From Henricia sp. BOLD:AAB3569 (taxonomy: Eukaryota > Echinodermata > Asteroidea > Spinulosida > Echinasteridae): 64,000 nt of DNA. Within the stretch, counting starts at the first letter, position 1. Every line of letters begins with the position of its first letter. Position numbers and translations under genes: made by a program. Positions 24,001 to 39,000 of the stretch are shown piece by piece. Location of the stretch: positions 682,001 through 746,000 of the forward strand of contig JBBELK010001000.1 of NCBI GenBank assembly GCA_037783545.1. Direction: 5' to 3'. Under the pieces are notes generated by a model, which did not search any database, was not told the origin of the DNA, and worked only from the letters and a program-made list of their open reading frames with translations.

Positions 24001-27000
24001 GTGATGTGAGCGCAAAGAACATTTTGTTGTTTTATGGTACGTGTCTGTGTGTGTGTGTGTGCAGTTTTCAGAGCTTTACCCGCGCGTGGTTATGATAATG
24101 AGCCAAAACCTTCCCAGGGGTCCCGCACCGAAACTCGGTGCAGGCATCAACCAATCAGCGATGAGCTCTCATCGTATGTGCCCAGACCCGATGGGCGAGC
24201 ATCTCCAGCAGGTCTGGCCACAAGACTAAGGGCGTCCTTGTAAAAAAGTATCTTCTTTGAGCAAGTTCGAGTGGCGACGAGACTTGAACACTGGTCAAAC
24301 GTCATCCTGGCAACACACATGCGCACTAACGTTCATGTGCGAACGCCTTTGGTTAATCAATTGGTTCCGTACAAAATGCTGCATCAATTCAATACCTGAT
24401 GAGTACCAGTGACCAGCGTGACCATGACTAGACTGCATTTGGTTGAAAATAGTTAAAATATGTACATATAAACTCCTCAAATCAATTTCGGAAAGTCAAG
24501 TTTGACTGACAATTTCTCTCTTGCTGCAAAATAATTTTCCTTGAATTTTATATCATTGGAAAGCCCCGTTATTCCTCTTTACGATGATGTGTCATTTGTT
24601 ATGATTAAGCAATTGGGGGATGTGCAGCACAGCTGAATACGGGGGCGGGTGTAAAGTGAAATGTCACAAAATGCATTGCTATTGTCAAAAAGTGCATTGA
24701 CACATTCCCATCCTCCATGCAAAAGGGGAATGCACTGCATGACAATAGCAGTGAATTTTGTGACATTTCACTTTCCACCCACCCCTGTATTCCGCTATAC
24801 TGCACATCCCCCAATTGATTAATCTTAACAAATGATACATCACTGTAAAGAGGAATAACGGGGCTTTCCAATGATACCAAATTCAAGGGAAATGATTTAG
24901 TAACAAGAGATAAATCGTCTGTCAAACTTGACTTTCCGAACTTTTTTTGAGGAGTTTAGTTAACTATACTCGTAAATGGAACTTTCCTTCAGTCGTTAAA
25001 TGAAGACAAATATACACACTGATATGGATTCCAAATATGCACTTCCAACCAGGCCGGTACCATACAATACTCAGCATTTTACTAATGGGACATAACCACC
25101 CAGCCAAAGCAACTTACACTGTTTTCGTGTTTGCAGGTTTCTGAGCAGTAGCGCATATCCCACGCTGCACTTCGATGTGTCTCAACGGCCGTACTCGTGG
25201 CTGTGATCTTACCGCAAAACACACATAGAGGGCGCCCTTTTCCATCCACAGCCTGAAACAGATGCAGAAATAATATGTCTATAACTACATTAAGGATTTC
25301 AGGACACTGCAAATGATAAATGATAATTAATGAAATGACGCATCTAGTTTTCAATTGGTATATTTACCTGGACAAAGGTTCCTCTTTTCAAAGTAGGGTC
25401 ATGACTTTCTGCCGAGGATCCGGGGTCATGGTTGTTCTTTGGGGAAGAACCTAATACAATGTGTACACAATAAAGATGGGGAAAAAAAAATTATGAAATT
25501 TTCGGGTGGATCTTTTGCTTACGTTATATGTACGTCACATTCATTATGTGTCCATCCATCGCGTAGGCACACGTCAAAATAGACGAGTTGAATTTGTTAC
25601 AGACACTGTCCATTTCATGTTTTCACCAGCCGTTCACACTACACACATTCAACTGCATGCGGAATTGAATACAACACACAAGAAATTCAAGTCGTGCAGA
25701 ATTTCCATCACCTGAAGTTGGGTCCATGGGGAAAACCAACTGTGCCTTATAGCTTAGCTGGTAGAGCATCTGCCTGGTGAGTCAGGGGCCTCGGGTTTGA
25801 ATCCCGATAAGGCCCTTATGATTTTTCTCTCATCCCAAGTTGGTGGATTCATTTCAATGGTGATTAGGCACCATACCAGATGTTGCCTTCCTCACCTGAA
25901 GAGGACCCAGGTTCATCCGACATGCTCTGTTCAGCCCGGTGGTTATGCGGTCCTCTTGAAGCAGATGCTGCAGGTGATTTTCCTTTGGAGATAACCCTCA
26001 CTTGTCCACCCAGCGATTCGGCCCTCTGTCTTGCTGCTTTAGCCAAGTCATCCTGGGGCGTTTCAAAATAGCATGAAATATCCGTCAACCAGAGTTACAA
26101 AATTTAAAGTGACTTGAAACAAACAAACCCTAATTAACATTCATTCTCCCCGACGCAAGCTAAACCAATTCAACCGGCCATTCAACACCGGCTAGCTCGG
26201 TGATCGAGTGGTTAAGAGGTCTGCCTTGTTTGCAGGAGGTCGTGGGTTCGAATCCTGCCAGAGCACACTATGAAGTTTTTCATAGTGTCTCGGGAAAGCA
26301 CAAAAAACGCAAAAAACATTATGCATGGGACACACATGTATTTCTATTAAAAATAACCATTCCAGATTGCAATTTGCAGATGCACATATTTTTTTAAAGC
26401 TTGGTAATGCCCAACACACATGACATTTCATGAAACATGTGAAATAAACTGATAGTTATTGCTGAGCAAAATAACTGATAGTTATGCATGCAAAGTGACA
26501 TCCCTGTCCTCTTTGGATTCTTCTTGGCAATGCACTTTATTATCAATTGCTCCCCCTTTTTAGAGAAAAAAACCACACCCCTGGGACAACATTTAGGGGA
26601 TAAATAGCTATTTAATTTGGGCTTGCTGTTTGAGAGGGAAACTATTACCTTAGTGATGAACCTCTTATTGCATGGCTGATAGGTCTGCCCTTGCTTGAGG
26701 GCCTCAAATGCCAGCAGTGGACTGTCAAATAACTCGCATCGCTTACGAAGTTGTTTGCGTTTCATTTCGTTCAAACTGAGAGGAAAAAACAAGCACCACA
26801 AACTTTCTCAAGGTATCTGATGGCTATACCTATGTCCCGAGCTCAAGATCAACTCCGGATCACAAACTGAGTGTAAACGCTCTCGGAACCAAATTTGGCC
26901 CCGGATCAGACAACGAGATTTGGTCTCGCATCAGCAGAGGGTCGAACCCAGATTTTGGGAGAAGTTTGCGGTTAGATAAGCAATTGATCTTTAACACATC

Positions 27001-30000
27001 TGCTCCACAGACGTATCAGTAGAAAGTGCGTGATATTTCAACGGGCTTTCTACTAGCGTAGCACATATACATGATACATACACATTTTACAATGTAGAAA
27101 ATTGCTGGTTTAATTGTTTTCGTGAAAACATGGCCGGGGTGGGGTGGGGTGGGGGTAGGGAGAGTGTAGTATATACGTGCATCATTGAGGCTGACCTTAC
27201 GCGTTACTATGCATGCCCTAGGACACCAAGAGCATGACCTTTGACTGCAACTTCTGGCATCACGCTCGAGATTAACGACAGATGTAAACACGCCATTCAG
27301 AATCATTGCAGTTAACACCGATGCATTCTTATTGGGAAATCAATCTTGATCCCGAGCTTGGGACCAGTGTAAACACAACAATATAATGACAGCATGGTTA
27401 CAATATTACAAGCAAATAAAATATTGCCCAATTCAGATGTCAAGTTAGCTTATATTACTAAACCATTTGCAGTTTCTTTTCAACCAATTCCTAGAACAGC
27501 ATTACAAATCCCAAGAATGTCAGTAATTAAAAAAAAAACAATCTAACCTGTTCCATTCTCTGAGGAAGCGTAGAGCAATGCGCATGTTGTTTTGATTGTG
27601 CAGAACCTGTGGAAGGGCGGTCAAATCTCGATGCTGGAGATCGATAGCTAGGAAGTAGCAGTTGAGAGGTGTTCCGTCCTGTCAGGTGGTGGGGAGAAAA
27701 AGAATTGTATCTCCTTACAAACCATTGAGGGGTCATTTAAAGGCGCAGTGTATTTGCAATGACCCCAAAAAGTAATCAACGAGTTTACAGGGGAAAAGTT
27801 CTAAAAGTAAAGATTGAATTAATAGCAACAATCCAATGAAAGGTTTTCGCTCAAAATGATATAATTTTACCAGAAAATAATCCGTAAAGATGAAATTATT
27901 TATTTTTGGTTTGCATCTATGTGGTCCAAAATGCATGGGCGCTGTGTACTCCGTGTGCGTGTTCCAACGCGATGCATTTTTATGGATCGCGCGCACACGC
28001 AGTATGTGCACCACAGAATGCATGACGCAAGCCACATAGTACCTGATCAACTGAGAACGAATATTTGAAACACCCCGCCAAGACCAGGAAAACGCTTATG
28101 GATTTTCATGGTTTTTTGAAACGTGGTACATTTGACAAAGCTGAAATTTCTTCGGACGAGTTTGTTGATATCTTTCTTTTGATTTATAATGGTTTTATTC
28201 GCAGAATCGCTCAAAAACAGATCTATACAGGGCCTTTAAAGGTGAAGTATACTCAAGAAGGAAAAGGCACTGTGCTAAGTGCAACTCGTACATTATTGTT
28301 ATACATGCACTATCTGGTGTGGTGCCTAACCAACATTGAAATGAAACAACCAAACTTGGGATGAGAGAAAAATCATAAAGCCTCATCGGGATTTGAACCC
28401 AAGACCCCTGACCTACCGGGCAGATTCTCCAGCTGCTAAACTATAAGGCACAGTGGTATACTCCCCGAGGTTTTTCCTATGTACCCAATTTTTCTCTTGG
28501 CATTCCATGGGAGTGTAACTGGGCAAAGTAACTAATGCAATGTCTTGTATGGTGCCTAATCACCACTTAAGTGAAACAACCAAACTTGGGATGAGAGATA
28601 AGACGTAAGGGCAATATAGGATCCACTTAAAGGCCCTGTAGATGATCTGTTTTTGAGCGATTTTGCGAATAAAACCATTATAAATCAAAAGAAAGACATC
28701 AACAAACTCATCCGAAGAATTTCAGCTTTGTCAAATGTACCACGTTTAAAAAAAACCATGAAAATCCATATGCATTTTCCTGGTCTTGACGGGGTGTTTC
28801 AAATATTTATTCTCAGTTGATCGGGTACTATGTGGCTTGCGTCATGCACTCTGTGGCGCACATCATATACCGCGTGTGCGCGCGATCCATAAAAATGCAT
28901 CGCGTTGGAACACGCACACACTAGTACACAGCGCCCATGCATTTTGGACCACGTAGATGCGAACCAAAAATAAGTAAATCGTTTGCAAACGATATAAATA
29001 ATTTAATCTTTCCGGATTATTTCATGGTAAAATTATATCATTTTGAGTGGAAACCTTTCATTGGGTAGTTGCTATTAATTCAATCTTTACTTTCAGAACT
29101 TTTCCCCTGTAAACTGCAAATGATACACTGGGCCTTTAAAAGCGGATTATGAACTTGACAACAAAATTGGCAATTGCAGCAATGCCTTGTTGTATGGGCA
29201 CCCCGAGCGAAGAATGGTTTTGCATACAATTCCTGAGGCAAGACAGACTATCATTATTCACTGAATGCCAGACAGAATACAAAATAATATCTGTCCATTC
29301 TTTGTACAACTTAAGAACATCAATTTTAGAGCAGCAATTCTTCCAAAGCATTGCAACAAGGATTTTGAAATTATTTTTTTACTTCGAGTATAACTCACCT
29401 GGTCATAAAGATAGATTCTGTCCGTATGCCTACTGGGACAATAAAGAAATGAGTCATACAATGTGGGTGCTTCCTCTGATTCCACCTGACTTGAACTGGA
29501 AGCCAAGCCTTCATCGCAGGGAGTTTCTGTCTGTGATGGTTCTGGTTTAGGTGTGGATTCTGCGAGTTTATTTGACTGATGGACTTCTGAAGCTTTGACA
29601 AAACCTGGAATGTCTGGCTTTGATGTGCCAGAGCTTCGTTTCAGTCGTGGACTCCAACATGTTTCGCATTCGTCGTCGTCCGTCATGTTGAGATAACCGC
29701 AGTTTGGGTCTTGGCACTGCCATGCCTCTTGCGCGGCACTCGATTGTGAAGACATTTGGGAAAGATAGCAGTTTGTTGCTTCTTCGATTTCTCTGGCGAT
29801 TAGGTCTTGGTCACTCACTGATGACGATTGGTCTTTGCAACTTTGGCTATTTTTGCTTGATTTTGTCGTTGGACTTTGTTCTCTTGGCACGTCGTAGCTG
29901 ACAGTTGCCTCTGAGTCTACGCTAAGTGTGTTGTCGTCACTGCTCTCACACGCCAATTCTGCAGTTTCGTTTTCTGTGGCAAGTATCTTTGAAGAGAAAT

Positions 30001-33000
30001 TATCAATTTCAGTTGATTCAGAAGAACCATTTGCACCATTGCGGATGATATCAGTGTTTTGGACTGTACCTTTGTCAACAATGCACTCAGGCTGTGATGT
30101 ATTTGGGCGTCGTTTCGAAGCACGCGTTTTTGTCCGCTGCGGCGTGCTGCACATTTCGCAGAACGGCAAGTCAGAATGGTTCTCAAATGTACAAGCACAA
30201 CAGCTCCACGTAACGTCGACGCCAGTCTGTGCTGTCGATCCAGATGGCGCGTTTGAGTTTGCGCTAATAGCACGATGCTGCTTTTGCTGATGTTTAGGGG
30301 TATGCTTCGGGGAATAATGGCCCACATTTTGCGTTTGAGGGCTTGGGTCATCAGACACGAGTTTTCCATGAGTTTCTCTAGGTCTGCTAATATTCAGAAG
30401 TTGTCCCTTCGTGTCATTTTCTTGGGATTTCTCTTTATCAGAGTCTTTTAACTTGGTTCTTGTCTTACGTCGCTGCTTTCTGTTGCTTTTCATTTCTGGG
30501 AGATCGTCGGCAAAGTTGGGGCAAGTCGACACGCCAATACCATCACAAGAAGATACTGGCTCCTCACTCTCACAAAGTGGTCTTTCGCTTTTCACTTGCA
30601 CCGCTGAGCCATTTTCAAACAAGCGACCAGGTACAACAGGCTCTGTTTCATCCAAATTAAACAGTTCCTTAGGGCTCAAATCAGTGGAAGGTCTGTGTTT
30701 TTTGGCCGTTTTGAAGTCCTCACAATCCTCATCATTTGAGAATGTGTCAATGTTCGAGGCGTCTGACCCTGTGTTTGGATTCGGTGGAGTTTTAGACGAA
30801 GGATGCTTCCGCTTTCTTTTCTTGGAATTCTCTCCCCGAGTTGGCGTGAAGAAAGTGCGGATGTCAAGACTGGTTTTCTGTTGAAGCAATGAGAGAAAAA
30901 GGTTGTCTGCATAAAAATGTCTTATTATAGATACTTGCGTTAAAGGCTTCAAAATAAACACTTAAAGGGCCCCTTATTTAGGATTTTTATCAATGAAATC
31001 TATGCTTTAAAACCACTCTACTAAGTTAAAGTCATAACAATCCTATTTGGAGCTTGCTTTGGGGGTTAAAACAAAGGTTTTTAGTTTTTATGCTAATGCA
31101 AATATGCATATTCATGACCAAGGTCACGATGTCACAAGAGGCAAACACAGGAAAATCACATTCAACTGTGCACAAAAGATTCCACTTTTTTCTCAATTTT
31201 CCTGAAACTTTTGTAATCCACGGCTGTTTGAGTTTGTTTTACATGTTGCCTGCTGTAAGCCATGACAAAACTGGGGGTAGAAACTGCAGCAATTTGCCAC
31301 AAGTCCAACTTGAAGTCTTATGTTTTTTCTTAACTTTTCCCTTCTGTCTTCCTTATGTGATGCACTCAAAACAGCGCCCTCTGTCTGTGATTTATTGCAA
31401 TGAAATTTTCAAAGTTAAAAAAGGCCACCTTTTATTGATTTTACATCCAAACGAACAATAGTATGTCTTGCTGAACAAGTAATCCGTCATTATGAAGCAA
31501 AGCTTAGGCACAAAGTTGTTTAGCATGTCACAGGCCCTTTAAAGTGCTTCTGAAACATTTCAAAATTGTCTGGGTTTCACTGATAATGCACACGAATGTC
31601 ATTAAAGCATATTCCATTGTAAACGGTATAGTCGTCCAAAACAGAAATGCATTTTTTTCTTTTGTGAAAAACACCAATTATAAGTATTCTTGGGTTTCAC
31701 CTGGATTGACAACCGGTTGCTATCCGCCATTACTGTGTCCATACTATGGCACGCCAAAGCGAAATAATTGAATGTTGACGCATAATTTCGCAAATGTTGC
31801 GCAAGAAAAAAAAGGTTGGCAAGACTTTTAAAAGTTTTTGAAACCAGCATACCGTGCTTTTGTTGGCAAGTTTTTAAAAATGTTGAGACTTGTTTTTTCA
31901 GGGTTGATGGCAAAATTATCAGTGTTGAATTATTTCTGCTTTGGCGTGCCATACGCGTGATGTCAACAACTATCATATCCGCCATTACTGTTTTCATACT
32001 ATGACACACCAAAGCGAAACAATAATTTTGCCATTATCCCTGAAAAACAAGTCTCAATATTTTTAAAAACTTGCCAACAAAAGCATGGTATGCCAGTTTC
32101 AAACAGTCTATCAACATTTAAAAGTCATGCCAATTTTTTTATTCTTGTGCAACGTTTGCGAAAATTAAACATTAAATTATCAGTGTTGATTTATTTTTCG
32201 CTTTGGCGTGCCATAGTATGGACACAGTAATGGCGGATAGCAACCGTTGTCAAGCCAAGTGAAACCCAAGAATAACTAGCTTTAACAGAATGTGTCAAGA
32301 CCGCCCCCACCCCACTCCCCCCAGTTTCCAATAGGTGTTGAGATATTGATACCATATCATGTCATATTTTTTATTAGTGCAGTGATTATACTAAACTTTT
32401 TGCTTCGACATCCAAATTGGAGATTGTAAATTTCTTGTTTTCTTCCCATTGATAGTATTTTGGGGAGGTATTTTATATGATTGTTGGGATAGAACGAAAT
32501 CAATTTTCTGAAAAAATCTGGACAAACTCCTTTAAATGCCCATTGTATCATTTGCAATGACCCAATTTTGTTTTTCATGAGTTGACAAGAAAAACCTTAC
32601 TCAAAGTGTTGATAGCAATGGTAACAAACAACAAATGAATGTATTTCCGTCAAAAATGGTATTTCGTGTTGGAAATTGACAACCGAAGGTGGGTTTCTAA
32701 AAAAGTTTTTACTATTCACTTGTACACAAAATCCATGTATAGATTTTCATAGTTTTCTGAAGCATTGATGCATCTAAGTAGCTAAAATTTCTTCAGGCTA
32801 GTTTACCAACATTCTTCCTTAGATATGTTACACTCTTATTCCACGAATCTGCAAAAAGTTGTATCTTGCGAATGATACATACATGTAGGGCCTTTAAATG
32901 GAATTTGAATGAAAAGAACACTAATACACAAACCTTGTTACCAAAGTAGAAACTGTCATCATCCAACAAGTCTCTGTTGCTAGGTAACCAAGTGGCTGCA

Positions 33001-36000
33001 TACTTGAGGAATTCCACTTCATCCTCGCCCTTCTCTTCCATTCTCAGATGCTGGACACGCCCATTCAGGGTGCTACTTAAAACATTAACCTGCGACGAAA
33101 CATAAAAACCTCAGTCAGCTGAGCATACCAATGACACATGGTATAGACTATATTTTTCTATTTTATCCAATAGGGTGACACTTTTTGCGTAGAAAGTTAT
33201 GTTAGGGCGACACGGTCGGTTAGGGCGACAATTTGGTGTAGCCCCAATATTTTGGAGGTTAAAAACCATTTTTTTTAAGGTCAAACAAATTATTTTTAAG
33301 GTCAAAAATTTTTCTTACATCTAGAACCATTTTGGAAGCTTTGGGTAGAGAAATTTGGTGTAAATTTGAGTGATTCTTGCCTAAATTTCGGTGGTCGTTT
33401 TGGAAAGGTTTCCCGTGGTGTCGACCGTTTGCAGCATTAAGAAGAATTATTATTATCTTTCTTATGACCAAGAAATCCAGAACACCTTCATGGATGACTG
33501 AGCAACGATGGTTGAAAGCGACCATGTCAGAAATAGCTTTGTACCAGATTAGGAATATTTTCATCAAAGAGAAAAAGATAAACAGAACAAAAAAGACAAA
33601 TAATCACGTTAAAAATCCTTTACGTAGTCCTCTCATTGGATACATGAAAGTTTCTGTTTAAAGTGATTTTTTAAAGTGATTTTTAAAATCCTGTTTATCC
33701 TTTTTGAGCCAATAAACCTATTCATAATCTAGCACAAAGCTATTTTTGACGGGGTCTTTTCGAATCATTCATGCTAAGTCATCCATGAAGGTATTCTTGA
33801 TTTCATGGTGTCATAAGAACGAGGACACAGTGATAAAACGGATAGTACTTGCCGTTTTTGAAATCTGTTGTAATCATTAAGTAATTGGCTAATTCCCAAA
33901 ATTAGGGGTCCAAAACATTTGGTGTCCCAGTTATTATACGACAACCTGTGCATCAAAAATCGCTACTCATGATCACAGATTCTTAGTAATAGACTGTGGT
34001 CTGTGCTAAGTCTGTGCTTACAGGGGACAGCACCAATTTCTTGAATTTTTCGTTCTGTGATTACTGACAAATATTTGAAACAAAAGACCATAAAATCTCA
34101 TAATTTGTTCCATTATATTGATTAGGAATTTGGTGTCCCGGGTTACCTACGCCTTTGAAAATTAGCTGTAGAACTAGTTTGCATTAACCTTGGTGCCTTA
34201 TCCACACACAAACATTAAATTTAAGTGGCATTTATGGAAATAAAAATAAATATTTTCTACTGGAAAACCACTTTCAATCACTAAACACACTTAAAAATCT
34301 TTAAAAGCATGTCACACTTTTGGACCCCTAATTTTAGGAATTACCCAATTAGCAATTTAATCTCGGTTTCCTTTTTTCTAGGAAACTCCGTGGACAGGCC
34401 TTCAGAACCAAACATCTCCCTTGGTATTTTCAAGCCAGCACTCCTACCTTCTTTGACAAAGCTGACCACATCCATTCATCGATGGTTCCTCGGGCCACCA
34501 GATAGTGGACATGGATGGAGTTAACCTGACCAATACGATGTGCTCGGTCCTCACATTGCTGAAGGATTCCTGGCGTCCAGTGCAACTCGGCAAAGACTAC
34601 GTGACTTGCAGCGGTTAGTGTTAAACCCTGAGGGATGCAATTTAACCAGAAAAGATTACTAAGTAATCAAATATTAGCATAACAAATTATGAATTTAAAC
34701 TGTTTCCAGGGGACATATGTGTGACGACGGTCCAGGAAAACCCCTCACATGGTCAATTTTTGCAATTCTTGTTGAGCATTTAATTAAATAATACACCCTT
34801 TACTTATCTCAGAATAGTTTAAATGAGTTCAATATTCAAACCACAACTAAAGTTATGACCTTTCGAAGACGGTTTATTCTAAAACCAACAAACGGAGAAA
34901 TCAGGCTTCAAAGTTGGCTATGCAGTAAACGTAAATACCTTAAAATGAGGTTAAATTGACATTGTAAAAAAAAGGTATAAAAAGAGTTTTTCATTTCTTT
35001 CAAACTCACATTATTGACATAAGGGACAGTTATTTCACCAAAATTTATAAAATCCAAGATGGCTGCCATTTCCATTTCTTAATGCTATCAGCCTTTGGTA
35101 GTTCATAATATCAATGGAAAAATGCTATAACAAAACATATAGGGCGTGTTTGTTTCGGACGGAACCAGATCCAGATCTGCACAGATCTAAGGTGAACAGG
35201 TTCACTTGGCGCGGATCCTGAACGATATCCGTGATATGTGGGAACCTTCTCGAGAGATGGTTCAGCGCTAGATCCAAAATGGCGCGTAAACATCGCGAAG
35301 ATTTTTTTGAGGCAACACATGATACACACAAATTTAGGCTGCTTGTTTATTTACGATGAATGTCGTGGAAGAAATTAGGGACAGATATTATTTTTTTAAA
35401 ATTTGAACAAATGCCACTCAAATTTAATGTTTGTGTGTAGATATGGCACCAAGGTTAATGCAAACCCATTCTACAGCCAATTTTCATTGGCGTAGGTAAC
35501 CCGGGACACCAAACTCCTATTCAATACCATGGAACAAATTATAAGCCTTTATGGTCTTTTGTTTTGAATATTTTTCAAGAATCAGAAAACAAAATATTGA
35601 AGAAAATGATGCTGCCCCCTATAATCACAGGCCACAGTCCATTACTAAGAATTTGTGGTCATAAGTGGTGATTTTTTAAGCAGAGAGTGTCGTACGTAAC
35701 TGGGACACCAAACATTTTGGACCCCTAATTTTGGGAATTACCCTTAATTTGGATTTGGTGATATTAATTATTCAATTTAAGATTTTACAAATGGATTGAA
35801 AATAATTAAAGGTAATATGAAGCAAAGGCAGAATTTGGTGATTAATAGAAGGAACTCATGAAGCATATACTCACAGTTCCAGCAGCCATGATGCTGAGTA
35901 ACGCTACTCGGGTATCACTGTCTGTTTGAAACTGGTTTACCAAGTGCTGCATCGGAAAACAAACCAAAGTATTAATGTAAAAATTTGTAATTTTTCTTTT

Positions 36001-39000
36001 AATGTGTTTATGGAACTGCAGAAAACCTGAAAAATCCAAGTAGGGTTTTTTGTGCATGAATGAATGGCTCCAAAGATCGCCTACAGATTCAAATAATTGT
36101 CAAATTTTTCTCATGAATGGGGGCGATTCAAACAAAACAATTTCACAGGATGATTACTACCATTACCATCTTGATAACAAGTAAGCTTAAAGATAATAAT
36201 TCAGAATTTTTTTGGAGGGCAATTGTGGTTAAGTGCCTTGCTCAAGGGAACAGTACCACGACCGGGTATCGAACCCGCAACACCATGTTTTTAATGCGAA
36301 TGTTGGGAGTCAACGACCTAAACCACTCGGCCACAGTACCCCACAGTTAGCACCTAGTTTGTAAGCGGGACAGTGCATAACACTGCTGGATGGTAAATAA
36401 CACCGCAGAGCAGTAAACAACACAACCGTTATCTTCCAAGATGTGTACGTGTTTCTTTTAACATTTTGGGGTCTTTTTTAGTCTTGGAAAAAAAAAAACC
36501 CAAAAAACCAGTCCAACAGTTAAATTTCACGGCTGAAAAATACAGTAAACAAGAATTCTGAAAATTAAACTTTATCAAAGGGCCATCTTTGTCTCGTTCT
36601 GAATCTCCAGATTTCGTGTCGGGCACGATCAGTGCATCTGCGCAATCACACGATAGCGCGTGTAATCTCCCATTGTTCTTTTGAGAGAATCACTGTCCAC
36701 GCTGCGCGTTTTCTTGATCGCGTTATGCGTGTGTCATTGTGATGCCCAAAATCAGGGATGCCAGTGGCTCTTACCTTCAGGGCCAGAAAAAAATCCACTA
36801 TCATAACTGCATGTAAATTGTAAGTAAGTACGTACGTGTCTCTGTTTGCCTGCAGCACAGACACTGTACAGTACGTATATGTACGTACATATGTACATCG
36901 ACAGTGTGCAATGCAACCACTGTTGTAGGGATACAGTGCCCTCTATAGTCTATGTACTTCTGATCAATAGTCTGGTTTTGTGGTACTTTAGCCGTGAATG
37001 ATTATGGCCGGGATACAGACATACTGCATGTGTGCAAATCATTTACATAGGCTGTACATACATGACATAGGGCATATCCGGACATCGTTGATCAGTAAGT
37101 GAGACAATTTTCCATGTTTTTTTGGACTTAATAGTTAAAAATAAGATTTCCGGCCGTTTTTTTTTCCGGCTTGGAAAAAAGGCTTTGCCGGATTACTTTT
37201 TCCAAAATAAGAAAAAGCCGGAATTCCGGCAATAGCCGGAAGACTGGCATCCCTGCCAAAATGTCAATTTTAACACGGGACAAAACAATTTTTTTCTGTT
37301 AATAGGAGAAAATGGAAGGTGGCCGCACCGTGCTAAAGGTCTAATGCCAGAAAAATGGATCTCTATTTTACCATTCTCTCCGAGCTTGGTACATCCCCAT
37401 CTATCCTCATGTATTTCAATGACGTCTTATGCTCCTTGGCATAGGAAGAGACGGTTTGAGCCAGAGCTGTCAGGACGTCTTTATGATGTGCAAAGACGAG
37501 AAACTTCAGACCTTGGTTCTCAAGTAACATCTTGACGTATTCACAGATGGCACCGATCTGACAATAAATGATGAGATAACTGAATGAGATAACTGGCTTG
37601 AAGCATGGTGTTTTCATTTTGGAATGACAAAAAGAATGTAATAAAATATCCCACATAGTGAGATAAAAACCAAAAACAAAAAACCCACATAGTGCCAATA
37701 ACTGGAGCAAAGCCAACACCACCAATTTAGCCATCCTCTTGCAACAATGCCCCTTTAACGCACTCCCCAACCCCTGCGTACAGTGGCCCTGTTGAAACCG
37801 GCCCCATTTCGCGGGGGAACAAGCGACAGAAATCTTGTCGCCTCTGCAGGACCAATCAGGACGCTTAGCAGTGCGTTGCATGCATTCAAATGTCACATGC
37901 GCAGATTGTAAACACCGTGCATGAATGTGATACATGTACTCGGTAAGGCTGGCCGTTGTCCGCGTCGGCGATTGGTTGCTATTTAAAGCACACTGGGGAA
38001 TCCGTTCCATTACATTCGTGAGCATGCATCCCTGTTATTAATTTGAAAAACTGTGGAGTAAATTAAGATCGTCGCCGGAAATTTTTGTAGGAAAAAATTA
38101 ATGGGACAGTCATAAGGAACAGAACCTAATACAATTTCTGGAAAGTATAGAAATTGTTTCTTTTCGGCATAACATGACCGAATTTATTAAATTACATCAA
38201 AATGACTCGGGCGTGTGTTGTCCGAACACAACAGCCGGCTCACTCCACAGATTTGCGTGGATTTCCTCGGGGTATTTATCATCGCTTAGCAGAGTGGAAA
38301 TACCCCGAGATCTCAGGATGCAATTTCACTAGGTACGAGTCTTTTCATAAAACTGGGAGTCAAGTGTGACATATGCATTTGTCATGGAATGACCCATAGT
38401 CTGAAAAAAAATATCCAACACTGTTGTGACACAATATTAAACTCATGTTCATAAATACCTTGGACAGTTCAATACGCATCCCTATCGGCTGAGTTAGGGA
38501 ATAAAAGTGAGTTTGGCCAGTCTTAAATATACGTTTATAACCGGATAGGGGCCTGGACGAGTGATAATGGCCCAATTATACTGTACAGTTATTAAAAGCA
38601 AATGCTGTAATATGACAACTGTTTTCACCTTTGCTTTTCCAGTGAGGATGTACATCTGTGATGCCAGTTTCCTCACTTCAAAACCCGAATTCTGGGTTGC
38701 CTCTAAGTTAGCACCAGGATTTGACTGTGGGTTGATTACTCTGTCCAGCTCAGCCCAGCATCTCTCCAGTTCCTAAAATTGGAGAAAGGTAATTCCCCAA
38801 ATTAGGGATCCAAAATTTTTGGTGTCCCAGTTACGTACGACACTCTCTGCAAAAATCACCACTCATGATCAAAAATTCTCAGTAATGGACTGTAGCCTGT
38901 GATTATAGGGGGCAGCATCATTTTCTTCACTATTTTGTTCTCTGATTTCTGAAAAATATTCAAAACAAAAGACCATAAAGGCTTATAATTTGTTCCATGG

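Noticed and set aside
25744-25813. Functional tRNA gene
   Set aside because: Acceptor and T arms are good, but the anticodon arm is defective and related sequences are dispersed and truncated, so it is listed as a tRNA-like repeat.
29928-30884. Plus-strand open frames of 120-157 codons
   Set aside because: Antisense shadows of ZRANB3 exon 13, which has domain and splice support on the minus strand.
31054-31461. 135-aa open frame also present at 63634-63927
   Set aside because: Shared because both are copies of one MITE; no domain, and the bounds fall inside the element.
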